Positions 1-7,997 of a stretch of DNA of 64,000 bases are shown in pieces (within the stretch, counting starts at the first letter, position 1; every line of letters begins with the position of its first letter). Origin of the DNA: Nonomuraea jiangxiensis (lineage in GTDB: Bacteria; Actinomycetota; Actinomycetes; Streptosporangiales; Streptosporangiaceae); contig NZ_FNDJ01000042.1 of the NCBI RefSeq assembly GCF_900099965.1, positions 16,596-80,595 of the forward strand. The letters are read 5' to 3'. The translations under genes and the position numbers were made by a program. The notes under the pieces were generated by a model. That model searched no databases, was not told the DNA's origin, and saw nothing but the letters and a program-made list of their open reading frames with translations.

Positions 1-940
1 GGGCGTTGCGGATCGAGACCACCTCGTGCTTGAACGCCAGGTACCGGGCAGGGCTGTCACCGGTGTTGAAGTGCTGGTGGAACCACATGTTGGGCGGGAC
101 GATGAGCGTGCCCGGCTGCCAGTCGTAGCGCTTGGGCTCCTCGCCCTCGGGCCACATCAGGCTGAAGCCCTCGCCGCTCATGATGATGACGTGCGCGCCC
201 GGGCCGTGGCGATGACCCTTCTTGTACGTCGCGACGGGGAACTGCGAGATGTGGCTGTTCATGGAGCCCTTGGCCATCATGAAGCGGATGTGGCCTCCGC
301 CCGCGCCGCGCTCCTTGGCGTGGATGAGCGGGAGGTTCACGGCGTCGGCGACGAAGTTCGTCTTGAGGAGCAGGCCCTCGACCTCGTCCTTGTCGGCGAA
401 GTAGTCGGGCTCGCCGTTGAAACGGCCGACGAAGTCGTGTGCGGTGCCGAAGACGAACTCCGGCTCGTCGTACATGTTCATGACCGGCGGCATGTTCGTC
501 GAGGAGACGAAGCGGGCGGCGGTGGTCCCCGAGCCGTTGAAGTGCTGGTGCCAGGTGTTGAGCGGAATCGCGAAGATGGAGCCGGGGCCCCACTCGAAGG
601 TGACCTTTTTGCCGGCGTCGTTCCACACGCTGGTCGAGCCGTGGCCCGAGAGCACCATGAGCATCTCTTCGAAGAGCTGGCGCTGCGGGGCCAGCTTGCC
701 GCCGGCGGGGATCTCGCACACGTAGCAGTCATTGGAGGTGCGGGAGGCTTCGTGGTTGATGAAGACCCCGCGCCCGCCGCGGCGCTCCCAGGGTTTCAGC
801 TCGACCGTGTTGAGGTCGGGGATGTAGTGGGCGGAGATGATGTCCAGACCCTCGTTGCGGACCCATGAGGCGTACGGGGTGTCCTTCTCGCGGGCGAAGT
901 TTTTCGCCATGCTGTCCGAAACGAGCGCATCTTTTGTCAC
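1..940 (-). CDS. Bicupin protein (3' end cut by window edge)
   Basis: The gene runs off the left edge after about 313 codons. It encodes two cupin barrels in tandem. Barrel 1 (residues ~75-145) ends in IPLNTWHQHFN; barrel 2 (~235-300) has KKGHRHGPGAH and then PPNMWFHQHFN. Barrel 2 keeps the His-x-His and later His metal ligands. Barrel 1 has PQRQ where the first His pair should be, so probably only barrel 2 binds metal. Known bicupins include ring-cleaving dioxygenases (gentisate, 1-hydroxy-2-naphthoate) as well as non-catalytic proteins, and the sequence alone does not decide. GTG 940 is preferred over ATG 958 because GGAGG lies 5 nt before it. It is divergent from a GntR/FCD repressor gene, with FadR-like sites between them, so it is probably co-regulated with the catabolic island. 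Confidence 0.85.
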   Translation of the reverse strand, partial: MTKDALVSDSMAKNFAREKDTPYASWVRNEGLDIISAHYIPDLNTVELKPWERRGGRGVFINHEASRTSNDCYVCEIPAGGKLAPQRQLFEEMLMVLSGHGSTSVWNDAGKKVTFEWGPGSIFAIPLNTWHQHFNGSGTTAARFVSSTNMPPVMNMYDEPEFVFGTAHDFVGRFNGEPDYFADKDEVEGLLLKTNFVADAVNLPLIHAKERGAGGGHIRFMMAKGSMNSHISQFPVATYKKGHRHGPGAHVIIMSGEGFSLMWPEGEEPKRYDWQPGTLIVPPNMWFHQHFNTGDSPARYLAFKHEVVSIRNA

Positions 941-964
941 AGAAACCTCCACTTTCATCTGGTA

Positions 965-981
965 CAACGGTAAGACCAATA
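965..981. promoter_or_regulatory. FadR-like operator a (bicupin promoter)
   Basis: The sequence ACGGTAAGACCAAT at 967-980 contains GGT-AAG-ACC, the core of the classic FadR pattern TGGTnnnACCA. It lies 27 nt upstream of the bicupin start, where a repressor would block transcription. The same core recurs across the island. Binding is inferred. Confidence 0.55.
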
Positions 982-1140
982 GCTAGGTGGCGTCAACAAA
1001 CGCGCCTCGATCCAACGGCTGGGTACGAGCGCCGCGGGCATCCCCGCCGCCTGGGTAGACTCGACCAGGCGTTGCCCGTCGAGCCGGTCGGTGCGCACGC
1101 CCGCGCTGGTCTCCGCCTCCGGACCGCGCCAAAGGACATA

Positions 1141-1167
1141 CCATCAGACCTGAGTGTCATACCATTA
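1141..1167. promoter_or_regulatory. FadR-like operator b (GntR/FCD gene promoter)
   Basis: TGTCATACCATTA at 1155-1167 (reverse strand TAATGGTATGACA) is an imperfect FadR-type site upstream of the first repressor gene. A further half-site, CAGACC, lies at 1145-1150. An AT-rich TAATAATCT at 1170-1178 could be the -10 element. This suggests autoregulation. Confidence 0.5.
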
Positions 1168-1231
1168 GCTAATAATCTGTTTGGGGTGCCCGGCAACGTC
1201 TTGCCCCACGACGGCCTTGAGGAGTGCGCAT

Positions 1232-1969
1232 ATGGGGACTACGAGATCCGGGAGCAGCGCCGACCCGGCGGAACTCTTCAGTCCTGTCAACGTCGACCGC
1301 GTCTCGCAGGTCATCGTCGACCAGGTCAAGCTTCTCATCCGTGACGGGCAGCTGAGCCCTGGCGATCGCCTGCCCAGCGAGCGTGAGCTGTGCCAGCGTT
1401 TCGGCGTCAGCCGGGTGACCGTGCGCGAGGCCCTGCGTGTGCTGGAGGCCAGCGGGCTCGTCACGATCAAGGTCGGCTCGCACGGCGGCGCCTTCCTGAC
1501 CTCGCCTTCGGCCGAGCGCCTCGGTGCCGGCCTCGCCGACCTCATCTCGCTGGCGCCCCTGACGGCGGCGAACGTCACCGAGGCGCGCACCATCGTGGAA
1601 CTGGGCATCCTTCCGCTGGTCGTCGAACGAGCGACCGAGGAGGACATCGACGGCCTGCTCGCCATGGTCGAGGAGAGCCGGCAGGCCGTCGAGAAGGGCG
1701 AATACGCGGTCGAGATGTCGGCCGCGTTCCACACCCGGGTGGCGGCGTGCACGCACAACCCCGCCATCGAGATGCTGGTCCAGAGCTTCCACGGTCCCCT
1801 GCTGATGTCGTTGCAGGAGTCGCACGTCGACGCGCCGATGGGCCACCAGGGGACGGACGAGCACCGGGCGCTCACCTACGCCATCAAGGATCGCGACCCG
1901 GCGGCGGCTCGCGAGATCATGACCCGCCACCTCGAGCGAACGGCTCGCCGCGTCCGGCGCGACGGCTGA
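1232..1969 (+). CDS. FadR-type GntR regulator with FCD domain (copy 1)
   Basis: A 245-residue transcription factor with an N-terminal winged helix (residues ~18-90, with GDRLPSERELCQRFGVSRVT and VREALRVLEASG) and a C-terminal FCD ligand domain (~100-235, with FHTRVA and DEHRAL). ATG 1232 is chosen because GAGGAG stands 7 nt upstream; the in-frame TTG 1181 has no ribosome site. In FCD metal sites the usual pattern is D-x-x-F-H, but here it is SAAFH, so one metal ligand is Ser. The same change is present in the second copy at 24216, which is very similar along its whole length. FCD regulators usually repress catabolic operons and are released by an acid ligand. The FadR-like sites around the island are the likely targets. 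Confidence 0.92.
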   Translation: MGTTRSGSSADPAELFSPVNVDRVSQVIVDQVKLLIRDGQLSPGDRLPSERELCQRFGVSRVTVREALRVLEASGLVTIKVGSHGGAFLTSPSAERLGAGLADLISLAPLTAANVTEARTIVELGILPLVVERATEEDIDGLLAMVEESRQAVEKGEYAVEMSAAFHTRVAACTHNPAIEMLVQSFHGPLLMSLQESHVDAPMGHQGTDEHRALTYAIKDRDPAAAREIMTRHLERTARRVRRDG

Positions 1970-1993
1970 CCGGCCTGCGATCACGACCGGAGG

Positions 1994-3247
1994 TCACTCC
2001 TCGCGCAGGGCGCGCATCTTCCGCAACCACGGCAACACCGCGAGGGCCGCGAGCCCTGCCGAGATCCCGGCCAGCAGAAGCCCCGTGCGCGCTCCCCACT
2101 GCTCGCACACCCACCCCGTGATCGGGGCTCCCAGCGGGGTGCTGCCGAGAAATATCAGGCTGTGCAGGGCGATCACCCGCCCCTGCATCGTAGGATCCGC
2201 CCTGATCTGCAACAGCGTGCGTGCGAGCGTGTTGAAGCAGATGTTCGCGACACCGAGGGCGACGACCGCAGCCATCGCCAGGCCGAGCGCGGGAGAGGCC
2301 GCGACGGCGACGTTCACGCCGGCGAAGGCGAACGTCCACAACAGCAGGGACCACGCGGTGGCGTCCACGCGCGCGGCGCTCGCGAGGGCACCGAGCACCG
2401 CGCCCACTCCGAGGGCGGAGGTGAGCCAGCCGTAGATCTCGGCGCCTCCGCCGAAGGTCTCGCGGGCGAGCAGAGGGAACACGACGCGAAAGTTCTGGCC
2501 GAGTAGCGCGACCACGGCTACGAGAAACAGGCACGCGCGTAACTCCGGGTGCTCCCATACATATCGCAGGCCCTGCCTGGCCTGGCCCTTGGCTCGGGGA
2601 AGGGCCGGAACCCGGTGCAGCTCCCGGGGATTCATGCGCGCGAGCCCGAGCAGGACCGCCACGAACGACAGCGCGTTGACCGCGAACGCCGCTCCGACGT
2701 CGACGGTAGCGATCAGGACTCCGGCGATCGCCGGGCCGACGAGGCGGCCGGCGTTGTGCACCGTCGAGTTCAGGGCCTGCGCGTTCACATAGTTCTCCGG
2801 GGTGACCATCTCGGTGACGAAGGCCTGCCGCGCGGGCACGTCGAGAACGGTGACCAGGCCGAGCCCGAGGGCGAGCGCGTAGACCATCCAGAGCTGCACC
2901 AGGTCGCTCAGCACGAGCACCGCGAGGGCGGCCGCGAGGACGGCGCTGGCCGCCTGCGTCGCCATGATCGTGCGGCGCCGGTCGAGCCGGTCGACCAGAA
3001 CACCTCCCCACAGGCCGAACATGAGGGTGGGCAGGAACTGCAGCGCGGTCGAGATGCCGAGCGCGACGGGCGAGTCCGTCAGTTCGAGCACGAGCCAGTC
3101 CTGTGCCACCCGCTGCATCCAGGTTCCGATCACGCTCACCGCGTGACCGGTGAAGAAGCGCCGGTAGTTGGGCACGGTGAGCGAGCGGAAGACACGCCGG
3201 TGCGCGGTGCGGACGCGGGCGAGGAACGTGGCATCTGCCGAGCCCAT
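1994..3247 (-). CDS. MFS transporter, EntS-like (MFS_3)
   Basis: A membrane carrier of about 417 residues with twelve predicted helices. It has the MFS loop motif GGVLVDRLDRRR after helix 2 and a positively charged N-terminus (SLTVPNYRRFFTGH). It resembles the EntS/MFS_3 exporter group, but the substrate cannot be read from sequence. ATG 3247 is chosen because AGAGGGG lies 5 nt upstream; GTG 3253 would leave no spacing. It converges on the repressor gene at 1232-1969, with 24 nt between the stop codons. A FadR-like operator sits just upstream, so it probably moves a substrate or product of the island. Confidence 0.88.
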   Translation of the reverse strand: MGSADATFLARVRTAHRRVFRSLTVPNYRRFFTGHAVSVIGTWMQRVAQDWLVLELTDSPVALGISTALQFLPTLMFGLWGGVLVDRLDRRRTIMATQAASAVLAAALAVLVLSDLVQLWMVYALALGLGLVTVLDVPARQAFVTEMVTPENYVNAQALNSTVHNAGRLVGPAIAGVLIATVDVGAAFAVNALSFVAVLLGLARMNPRELHRVPALPRAKGQARQGLRYVWEHPELRACLFLVAVVALLGQNFRVVFPLLARETFGGGAEIYGWLTSALGVGAVLGALASAARVDATAWSLLLWTFAFAGVNVAVAASPALGLAMAAVVALGVANICFNTLARTLLQIRADPTMQGRVIALHSLIFLGSTPLGAPITGWVCEQWGARTGLLLAGISAGLAALAVLPWLRKMRALREE

Positions 3248-3272
3248 GGACACCCCTCTTCCTAAATCAGGC

Positions 3273-3288
3273 TAATGGTATTACCTTT
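3273..3288. promoter_or_regulatory. FadR-like operator c (MFS promoter)
   Basis: TAATGGTATTACCTTT contains GGT-ATT-ACC. The 12-mer AATGGTATTACC is identical to the one at 12466-12477 upstream of the second bicupin, over 9 kb away. It lies 26 nt before the MFS start. Confidence 0.65.
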
Positions 3289-3347
3289 GCGTCGTTGGCC
3301 GGGAGGTTTGGGGTAATTGTTATGACTTGTTCCTGGACCGGGGTTGT

Positions 3348-3372
3348 CGTGAAGGGATATCCCGGTTTCACG
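3348..3372. repeat. Nested inverted repeat
   Basis: CGTGAA (3348-3353) and TTCACG (3367-3372) flank the perfect 10-bp palindrome GGGATATCCC (3354-3363). It differs from the FadR-like core, so it may be a site for another regulator or an mRNA hairpin. Confidence 0.5.
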
Positions 3373-3586
3373 GCCCTCGGGGGGTGCGGGTCGCCCGACG
3401 ACGAAGGGTTCGCATGCCGGCGACAGTCGCCGCGGCCGGCTTGGAGCGCCGCCGCGTTGCGGAAGGCCCCGCGGGCGGACCTGCCCGCCGTACGGACTCG
3501 GGGCGCCGGAGTGGCACCTCGCGTGCTCCCCCCAGGGGTCTGACCAGCGCACTGGCGGGCCCCTATCAAGAGAGCCGCTCCGGGGC

Positions 3587-3640
3587 TTGTCCGCCGTGTA
3601 ACGGTCCGGTAAAAGTATGGCTAAAGGGTTAGACCTTTAG
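3587..3640 (+). promoter_or_regulatory. Promoter and operator d of the ABC importer operon
   Basis: A possible -35 TTGTCC (3587-3592) and -10 TAAAAG (3610-3615) are 17 bp apart. Directly after them is CTAAAGGGTTAGACCTTTAG (3621-3640), a 7+6+7 inverted repeat that contains the FadR-like core GGT-TAG-ACC (3627-3635). The operator would cover the transcription start, which fits repression. The promoter assignment is by eye. Confidence 0.55.
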
Positions 3641-3686
3641 TCCTACCGAGGTGTGTACTCGGGTAATTCGCTCAAAGGAGGCCGAT

Positions 3687-3815
3687 ATGTGCGATGACCA
3701 TCTGGCTGGAGCTCTCGCCCGAGAGACGGGGAACCAGGACGGGCCGGAGATCGCCGCACGTGTTCCGTGGCGCCGGCGCTCCAACCTGGGCCGGATCGAG
3801 ACGGGCGTGATCTGA
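3687..3815 (+). CDS. 42-residue leader peptide (small ORF, unknown)
   Basis: ATG 3687 is preceded at ideal distance by AAAGGAGG (3674-3681), one of the strongest ribosome sites in the window. The peptide starts MCDDHLAGALARETGNQDG, has a basic patch PWRRRSN and ends GRIETGVI before TGA. It has no signal peptide or membrane segment. It lies between operator d and the first receptor gene, so it should be the first translated cistron of the ABC operon. I do not recognise it. It could be a small protein or a regulatory leader. Confidence 0.5.
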   Translation: MCDDHLAGALARETGNQDGPEIAARVPWRRRSNLGRIETGVI

Positions 3816-3899
3816 GCACTACTTCTCGCGGGGGAACAGAAACGCATCATCGCCGGGTCGGTGGTCACACCGCCCCGCCGAGCTCGCGGGAGAGCATCC

Positions 3900-5015
3900 A
3901 TGCAACACCAGAAATTCTTCGGATCGGTGGCGGTGGCCGCCGCCGTTCTCCTCCTAGGAGCCTGTGGCGCCTCGCCGACAGCCGGAGGGCCCATGCCGAC
4001 CGGCACGTCCAGCGGAAAAGCTCAGGAGGTCTACGACCGCATCAACGGGCTCACCGGTGACGAACGCACCAAAACCCTCGTTGACCTCGCGAAACAAGAG
4101 GGCACGCTTTCGATCTACACCTCGAACACCGACCTGGACAAGGTCATCGACGGATTCGAGAAGACCTACCCGATCAAGGTGGAGGTCTACCGCGGGAACT
4201 CGGAGTCGGTGCTTCAGCGCGTGGTGCAGGAGCAGCAGGCGAACTACAACGGCAACGACCTCGTCGAGACGAACGCCGGCGAGCTCAACGTCATGGCCGA
4301 CCAGAACATGCTCTACCCGTACGAAGGCGCGCTGCGTGCCGCCGTACGCAAGGAGGGCCAGGCGGATGGCTGGACCGCCACCCGGTTCAACGTGTTCGTG
4401 GTCGGCTGGAACACCACCAAGGTGAAGCCCGGCGAGGAGCCGAAGTCGTTCGAGGAACTGGCCGACCCGAAGTGGAAGGGACGTGTCTCCCTGGAGGTCG
4501 GCGACGTCGACTGGTTCGCGGCCATGTACAAGTACTACCTCGACCAGGGCAAGACGGACGCCGAGGTCCGCGATCTGTTCAACCGGGTCGTCGCCAACGC
4601 GAAGATCGCCAAGGGGCACACGGCGCAGGGCGAGCTGCTTTCGGCCGGCCAGTTCGCGGTGACCGCCTCCTCCTACAGCCACACGATCGACAAGGCCGCC
4701 GACCAGGGCGCCCCGGTGAGCTGGCATCCGGCCTCGGGGACTCCGGTACAGCCCATCGTGATACGGCCCAACGGCGTGGCACTGATGAAGACGGCGCCAC
4801 ACCCGGCAGCGGCGATGCTGTTCGTCGACTACGAGCTCAGCGAGGGACAGAAGATCCTGCACGAGTCCTTCCGGGTCGGGTCGATCCCCACGGCGGACGA
4901 TCCCGTGGCCGGACTCACGACGATTTCCGTGCCCGAGAAGGAAATGCTCGACAACCCCAAGAAGTGGGACGCGCTCTACGAAGAGATCGTCCAGTCAGGC
5001 CGGGAGGTCAAGTGA
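3900..5015 (+). CDS. ABC importer substrate-binding lipoprotein 1
   Basis: A 371-residue periplasmic-type binding protein of the iron(III)/thiamine/spermidine-like superfamily. It has a lipoprotein signal peptide with lipobox LGAC near residue 22 and a mature part beginning with a Gly/Ser/Pro linker. Typical features are EGTLSIYTSNTDLDKVIDGF and the hinge segment NGVALMKTAPHPAAAMLF. ATG 3900 has GGGAGAG upstream. It overlaps the next gene, a paralog, by GTGA. Although the fold family is named for iron, the place in an aromatic-acid island and the FadR-like operator upstream suggest an organic acid ligand. The ligand is unknown. Confidence 0.85.
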   Translation: MQHQKFFGSVAVAAAVLLLGACGASPTAGGPMPTGTSSGKAQEVYDRINGLTGDERTKTLVDLAKQEGTLSIYTSNTDLDKVIDGFEKTYPIKVEVYRGNSESVLQRVVQEQQANYNGNDLVETNAGELNVMADQNMLYPYEGALRAAVRKEGQADGWTATRFNVFVVGWNTTKVKPGEEPKSFEELADPKWKGRVSLEVGDVDWFAAMYKYYLDQGKTDAEVRDLFNRVVANAKIAKGHTAQGELLSAGQFAVTASSYSHTIDKAADQGAPVSWHPASGTPVQPIVIRPNGVALMKTAPHPAAAMLFVDYELSEGQKILHESFRVGSIPTADDPVAGLTTISVPEKEMLDNPKKWDALYEEIVQSGREVK

Positions 5016-6160
5016 ACACCGCCCCCCTGTCGGGCCGCCGTGGCGGCGGGCCCGCGAAGCGTGCGCTGGTCTCAGGGTCCGCACTCGTACTCCTGCTCTC
5101 AGGCTGCGGAGGCTCGCCCACGGCCACGGCACCACAAGCCGCGACCGGCGGTGGGCCTAGCGCGGCGGAGAAGCTCTACACCGAGGTCAACGGAATGAAC
5201 GGTCAGCAGCGGCGTGACAAGCTCGTCCCGCTGGCCGAGAAGGAAGGCGCGCTCGACCTCTACACGTCCATGACGAGCGATGTGGCTGACGCGGTCCTGA
5301 AGGCGTTCGAGGACCAGTTCAACGTCACGGTGAACCTGTACCGCGCCGGGTCGGAGACGGTGCTCCAGCGGGTCGTGCAGGAGCAGAAGGCCGGCTACCA
5401 GGGCAACGACGTGGTGGAGACCAACGCGACCGAGCTGTTCGACCTGAACACCGAGGGCGTTCTCGCCAATTACGACGGTGAGCGGCGCCGCATGGTCCCG
5501 GAGGCCGGTCGGCAGCAAGGATGGACCGCGACGCGGATGAACCTGTTCGCGCCGAGCTGGAACACCGGGCTCGTCACTCCGGAGCAGGCGCCGAAGACCT
5601 GGGAGGATCTCGCCGACCCCAAGTGGGACGGCAAGCTGGCGATGGAGCTCAGCGACTCCGACTGGTACCTGACCCTCTACAAGTACTGGGAGAAGCAGGG
5701 CAAGACCGGCGAGGAGATCGACAAGCTCTTCGACGGCATGGCCAGGGGCGCGAAGATCGTCAAGGGCCACACGGTGCAGGGCCAGTTGCTGTCCGCCGGC
5801 CAGTTCTCGGTCGCCGCCTCCAACTACTCCTACATCGTCCAGCAGGCCAAGGCCAAGGGCGCGCCCGTCGACTACCTGCCCTTCGTCCAGCCGGTCATCG
5901 CCCGGCCCAACGGCATCGGGCTGATGAAGACGGCCAAGCACCCCGCCGCGGCGATGCTGTTCGCCGACTGGATGCTCCAGGAGGGCCAGGCGCTTCTGGC
6001 GAAGCAGGGGCTCACCCCGGCCATCGTGGAGGGCGACGATCCCCTCAAGGATGTGGAGATCATCCCGATCGACGTCGAAGAGCTGACGAAGAACGGCGAC
6101 GAGTGGAACAAGCGGTACGACCAGGTCATCTCCAACGGTGAGCAGGTAGACGGAAATTGA
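5012..6160 (+). CDS. ABC importer substrate-binding lipoprotein 2
   Basis: A 382-residue paralog of the preceding receptor, with matching segments such as VLQRVVQEQ, the GND-V-ETNA region, GHT-QGQLLSAGQF and NGIGLMKTAKHPAAAMLF. The lipobox is LSGC. The start is GTG 5012, overlapping the previous stop as GTGA, with GGGAGG just upstream; the same frame stays open further upstream but that part is antisense-like shadow. Two receptors for one permease suggest two related ligands or different affinities. A stem-loop follows the gene and may raise receptor levels relative to the permease. Confidence 0.85.
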   Translation: MNTAPLSGRRGGGPAKRALVSGSALVLLLSGCGGSPTATAPQAATGGGPSAAEKLYTEVNGMNGQQRRDKLVPLAEKEGALDLYTSMTSDVADAVLKAFEDQFNVTVNLYRAGSETVLQRVVQEQKAGYQGNDVVETNATELFDLNTEGVLANYDGERRRMVPEAGRQQGWTATRMNLFAPSWNTGLVTPEQAPKTWEDLADPKWDGKLAMELSDSDWYLTLYKYWEKQGKTGEEIDKLFDGMARGAKIVKGHTVQGQLLSAGQFSVAASNYSYIVQQAKAKGAPVDYLPFVQPVIARPNGIGLMKTAKHPAAAMLFADWMLQEGQALLAKQGLTPAIVEGDDPLKDVEIIPIDVEELTKNGDEWNKRYDQVISNGEQVDGN

Positions 6161-6172
6161 GTCACCGATCGT

Positions 6173-6203
6173 GCGGCGGCACCGGCATCGGTGGTGCCGC
6201 CGC
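6173..6203 (+). terminator. Intercistronic stem-loop after the receptor genes
   Basis: GCGGCGGCACC (6173-6183) pairs perfectly with GGTGCCGCCGC (6193-6203) around a 9-nt loop. There is no T-tract. Such hairpins often stabilise upstream receptor mRNA or partly terminate before the permease. Confidence 0.55.
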
Positions 6204-6244
6204 GCCCGTGATCATCGCAGACTGGTTCAGAAAGAGGTGAGGGC

Positions 6245-7972
6245 ATGACCACGGCATCTCCCGCCGTCTCTGCCCGCAGGGGAGCCACGCTCGGATGGCT
6301 GCGCCGGTTGGGGACCCCTAAAGTCATCATCATCGTCGTGGTCGCCGGCTTGATCGGCTATCTCGCGCTCGTGCCCCTTTACTACCTGATCTGGGGCACG
6401 TTCTTCGATGCCGACGGCTTCACCCTCGGCGGCTTCGCCCGAGCATACGGTGACCCGCGCGTCGGCGACATGATCGGGAACTCGCTGTGGTTCGCGGTCG
6501 GCTCGGCCGTGTTGTCGCTGGTCGTCGGCACCGCGCTGGCCTACCTCAACGTGCGGACGGATGTCCCGTTCAAGGGGCTCTTCTTCGCGGCCTCGATCAT
6601 TCCGTTGATCATCCCGGGGATTCTGTACACCATCGCGTGGATCTTCCTGGCGAGCCCGGACATCGGCCTGCTCAACAAGGCGATCGAACCGATCCTCGGC
6701 CCAGGGTTCTTCGACATCTTCACCGTGTGGGGGATGGTCTGGGTCGAGGGCCTGCACCTTTCCCCCATCGTGTTCCTCCTCATGGTCGCCGCCTTCCGGT
6801 CCATGGACCCCTCGCTTGAGGAGTCGGCCCTGATGTCCGGGGCCAGCAGGTGGCAGGTCTTCCGCAGGGTCACCATGCCGCTGACGCGCCCGGCGATCGT
6901 CGCCGCGGTGCTCGTCATGGTCGTGCGCAGCCTGGAAAGCTTCGAAGTCCCCGCCCTGCTCGGCCTGCAGAACGGGATCTACGTCTTCACCAGCCGCATC
7001 TACTTCGTACTGCGCTCCTACCCGCCGGACCTCGCCGCGGCCGGCGCGCTGGCGGTGGGGCTTCTGGTGCTCGCGTTGATCGGCGTCACGATCTCCAACC
7101 TCGTCGGCAGGTCGGGCAAGACCTACCAGACCGTGACCGGCAAGGGCTTTCGTCCTCGTCCGATGGAGCTCGGCAAGTGGCGGCCGGTCATGGGCGGCGT
7201 CATCGTGCTGTACTTCTTCCTCACCGTCGTCGGGCCGCTGTTCGTGCTGCTCTACACGTCCCTGCTGAAGTTCTACCAGGCGCCGTCGGCCGAGGCCTTC
7301 GCGTCGATGTCCCTGGACAACTATCGCCAGCTCTTCGACATCTCGGACGCGATGACAGCACTGAAGAACTCCCTCGCGCTCGGTCTGGGGTCGGCGACGC
7401 TCGTCATGATCCTGATGGCGGTCGGCGCCTGGATAGTCGTGCGCTCGCGCATTCCCGGGCGGCAACTCGTGGACCACTTCTCGTTCGTCCCGCTCGTGAT
7501 CCCCGGTCTGGTCCTCGGGCTCGCGCTTTCGTTCGTGTACCTGCGCAGCCCTGTCCCGATCTACGGCACGATCTTCATCCTGCTGATCGCCTACTGCACC
7601 CGCTACATGCCGTACGGCATGCGTTACGCGGTCACGTCGATGCACCAGATCTCGGCTGAGCTGGAGGAGTCGGCGCAGGTGAGCGGGGCGAGCTGGTGGC
7701 AGACGTTCCGCAGGGTGCTCCTGCCGCTCCTCTCGCCCGGCCTCCTGGCCGGCTGGATCTACATCCTCGTGGTCTCGTTCCGCGAACTGTCGAGCTCGAT
7801 CCTGCTCTACAGCCCCGGCAACGAGGTCCTCTCCATCCTCATCTTCGAGCAGTACGAGAACGGCCAGTTCACCGTCCTGGCGGCACTCGGTGTCGTCATG
7901 GTGCTCACCCTCGCCGTGCTCGTCATCATCGCCTACAAGCTCGGCGCCAAAGTCGGGCTCCGGCAGGACTGA
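6245..7972 (+). CDS. ABC importer permease, fused double-length (FbpB type)
   Basis: A 575-residue membrane protein made of two permease modules in one chain, as in FbpB/AfuB-type importers. Each half has the EAA loop that contacts the ATPase: EESALMSGASRWQVFRRVTM near residue 195 and EESAQVSGASWWQTFRRVLL near residue 475. About twelve helices are visible. ATG 6245 follows AAAGAGGTGA. It is in the same operon as the two receptors upstream and the ATPase 25 nt downstream. The fused architecture agrees with the receptor family. Confidence 0.9.
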   Translation: MTTASPAVSARRGATLGWLRRLGTPKVIIIVVVAGLIGYLALVPLYYLIWGTFFDADGFTLGGFARAYGDPRVGDMIGNSLWFAVGSAVLSLVVGTALAYLNVRTDVPFKGLFFAASIIPLIIPGILYTIAWIFLASPDIGLLNKAIEPILGPGFFDIFTVWGMVWVEGLHLSPIVFLLMVAAFRSMDPSLEESALMSGASRWQVFRRVTMPLTRPAIVAAVLVMVVRSLESFEVPALLGLQNGIYVFTSRIYFVLRSYPPDLAAAGALAVGLLVLALIGVTISNLVGRSGKTYQTVTGKGFRPRPMELGKWRPVMGGVIVLYFFLTVVGPLFVLLYTSLLKFYQAPSAEAFASMSLDNYRQLFDISDAMTALKNSLALGLGSATLVMILMAVGAWIVVRSRIPGRQLVDHFSFVPLVIPGLVLGLALSFVYLRSPVPIYGTIFILLIAYCTRYMPYGMRYAVTSMHQISAELEESAQVSGASWWQTFRRVLLPLLSPGLLAGWIYILVVSFRELSSSILLYSPGNEVLSILIFEQYENGQFTVLAALGVVMVLTLAVLVIIAYKLGAKVGLRQD

Positions 7973-7997
7973 ACAACGGGTTTCATCAGGAGGACAG

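Larger units (their letters stand above)
3289..3686. other. Intergenic control region between MFS and ABC operons
   Basis: No convincing gene lies here; the short open frames on both strands lack ribosome sites. The region holds a nested palindrome at 3348-3372 and the ABC operon promoter with operator d at 3587-3640. Confidence 0.6.

Noticed and set aside
3295..3632. Short plus-strand open frames in the MFS/ABC gap
   Set aside because: No ribosome site, low-complexity composition, and overlap with the promoter and palindrome.
4472..5011. An N-terminal extension of the second receptor gene
   Set aside because: The frame is open but out of frame with the first receptor gene, lacks a signal peptide and ribosome site, and the lipoprotein signal starts at GTG 5012.
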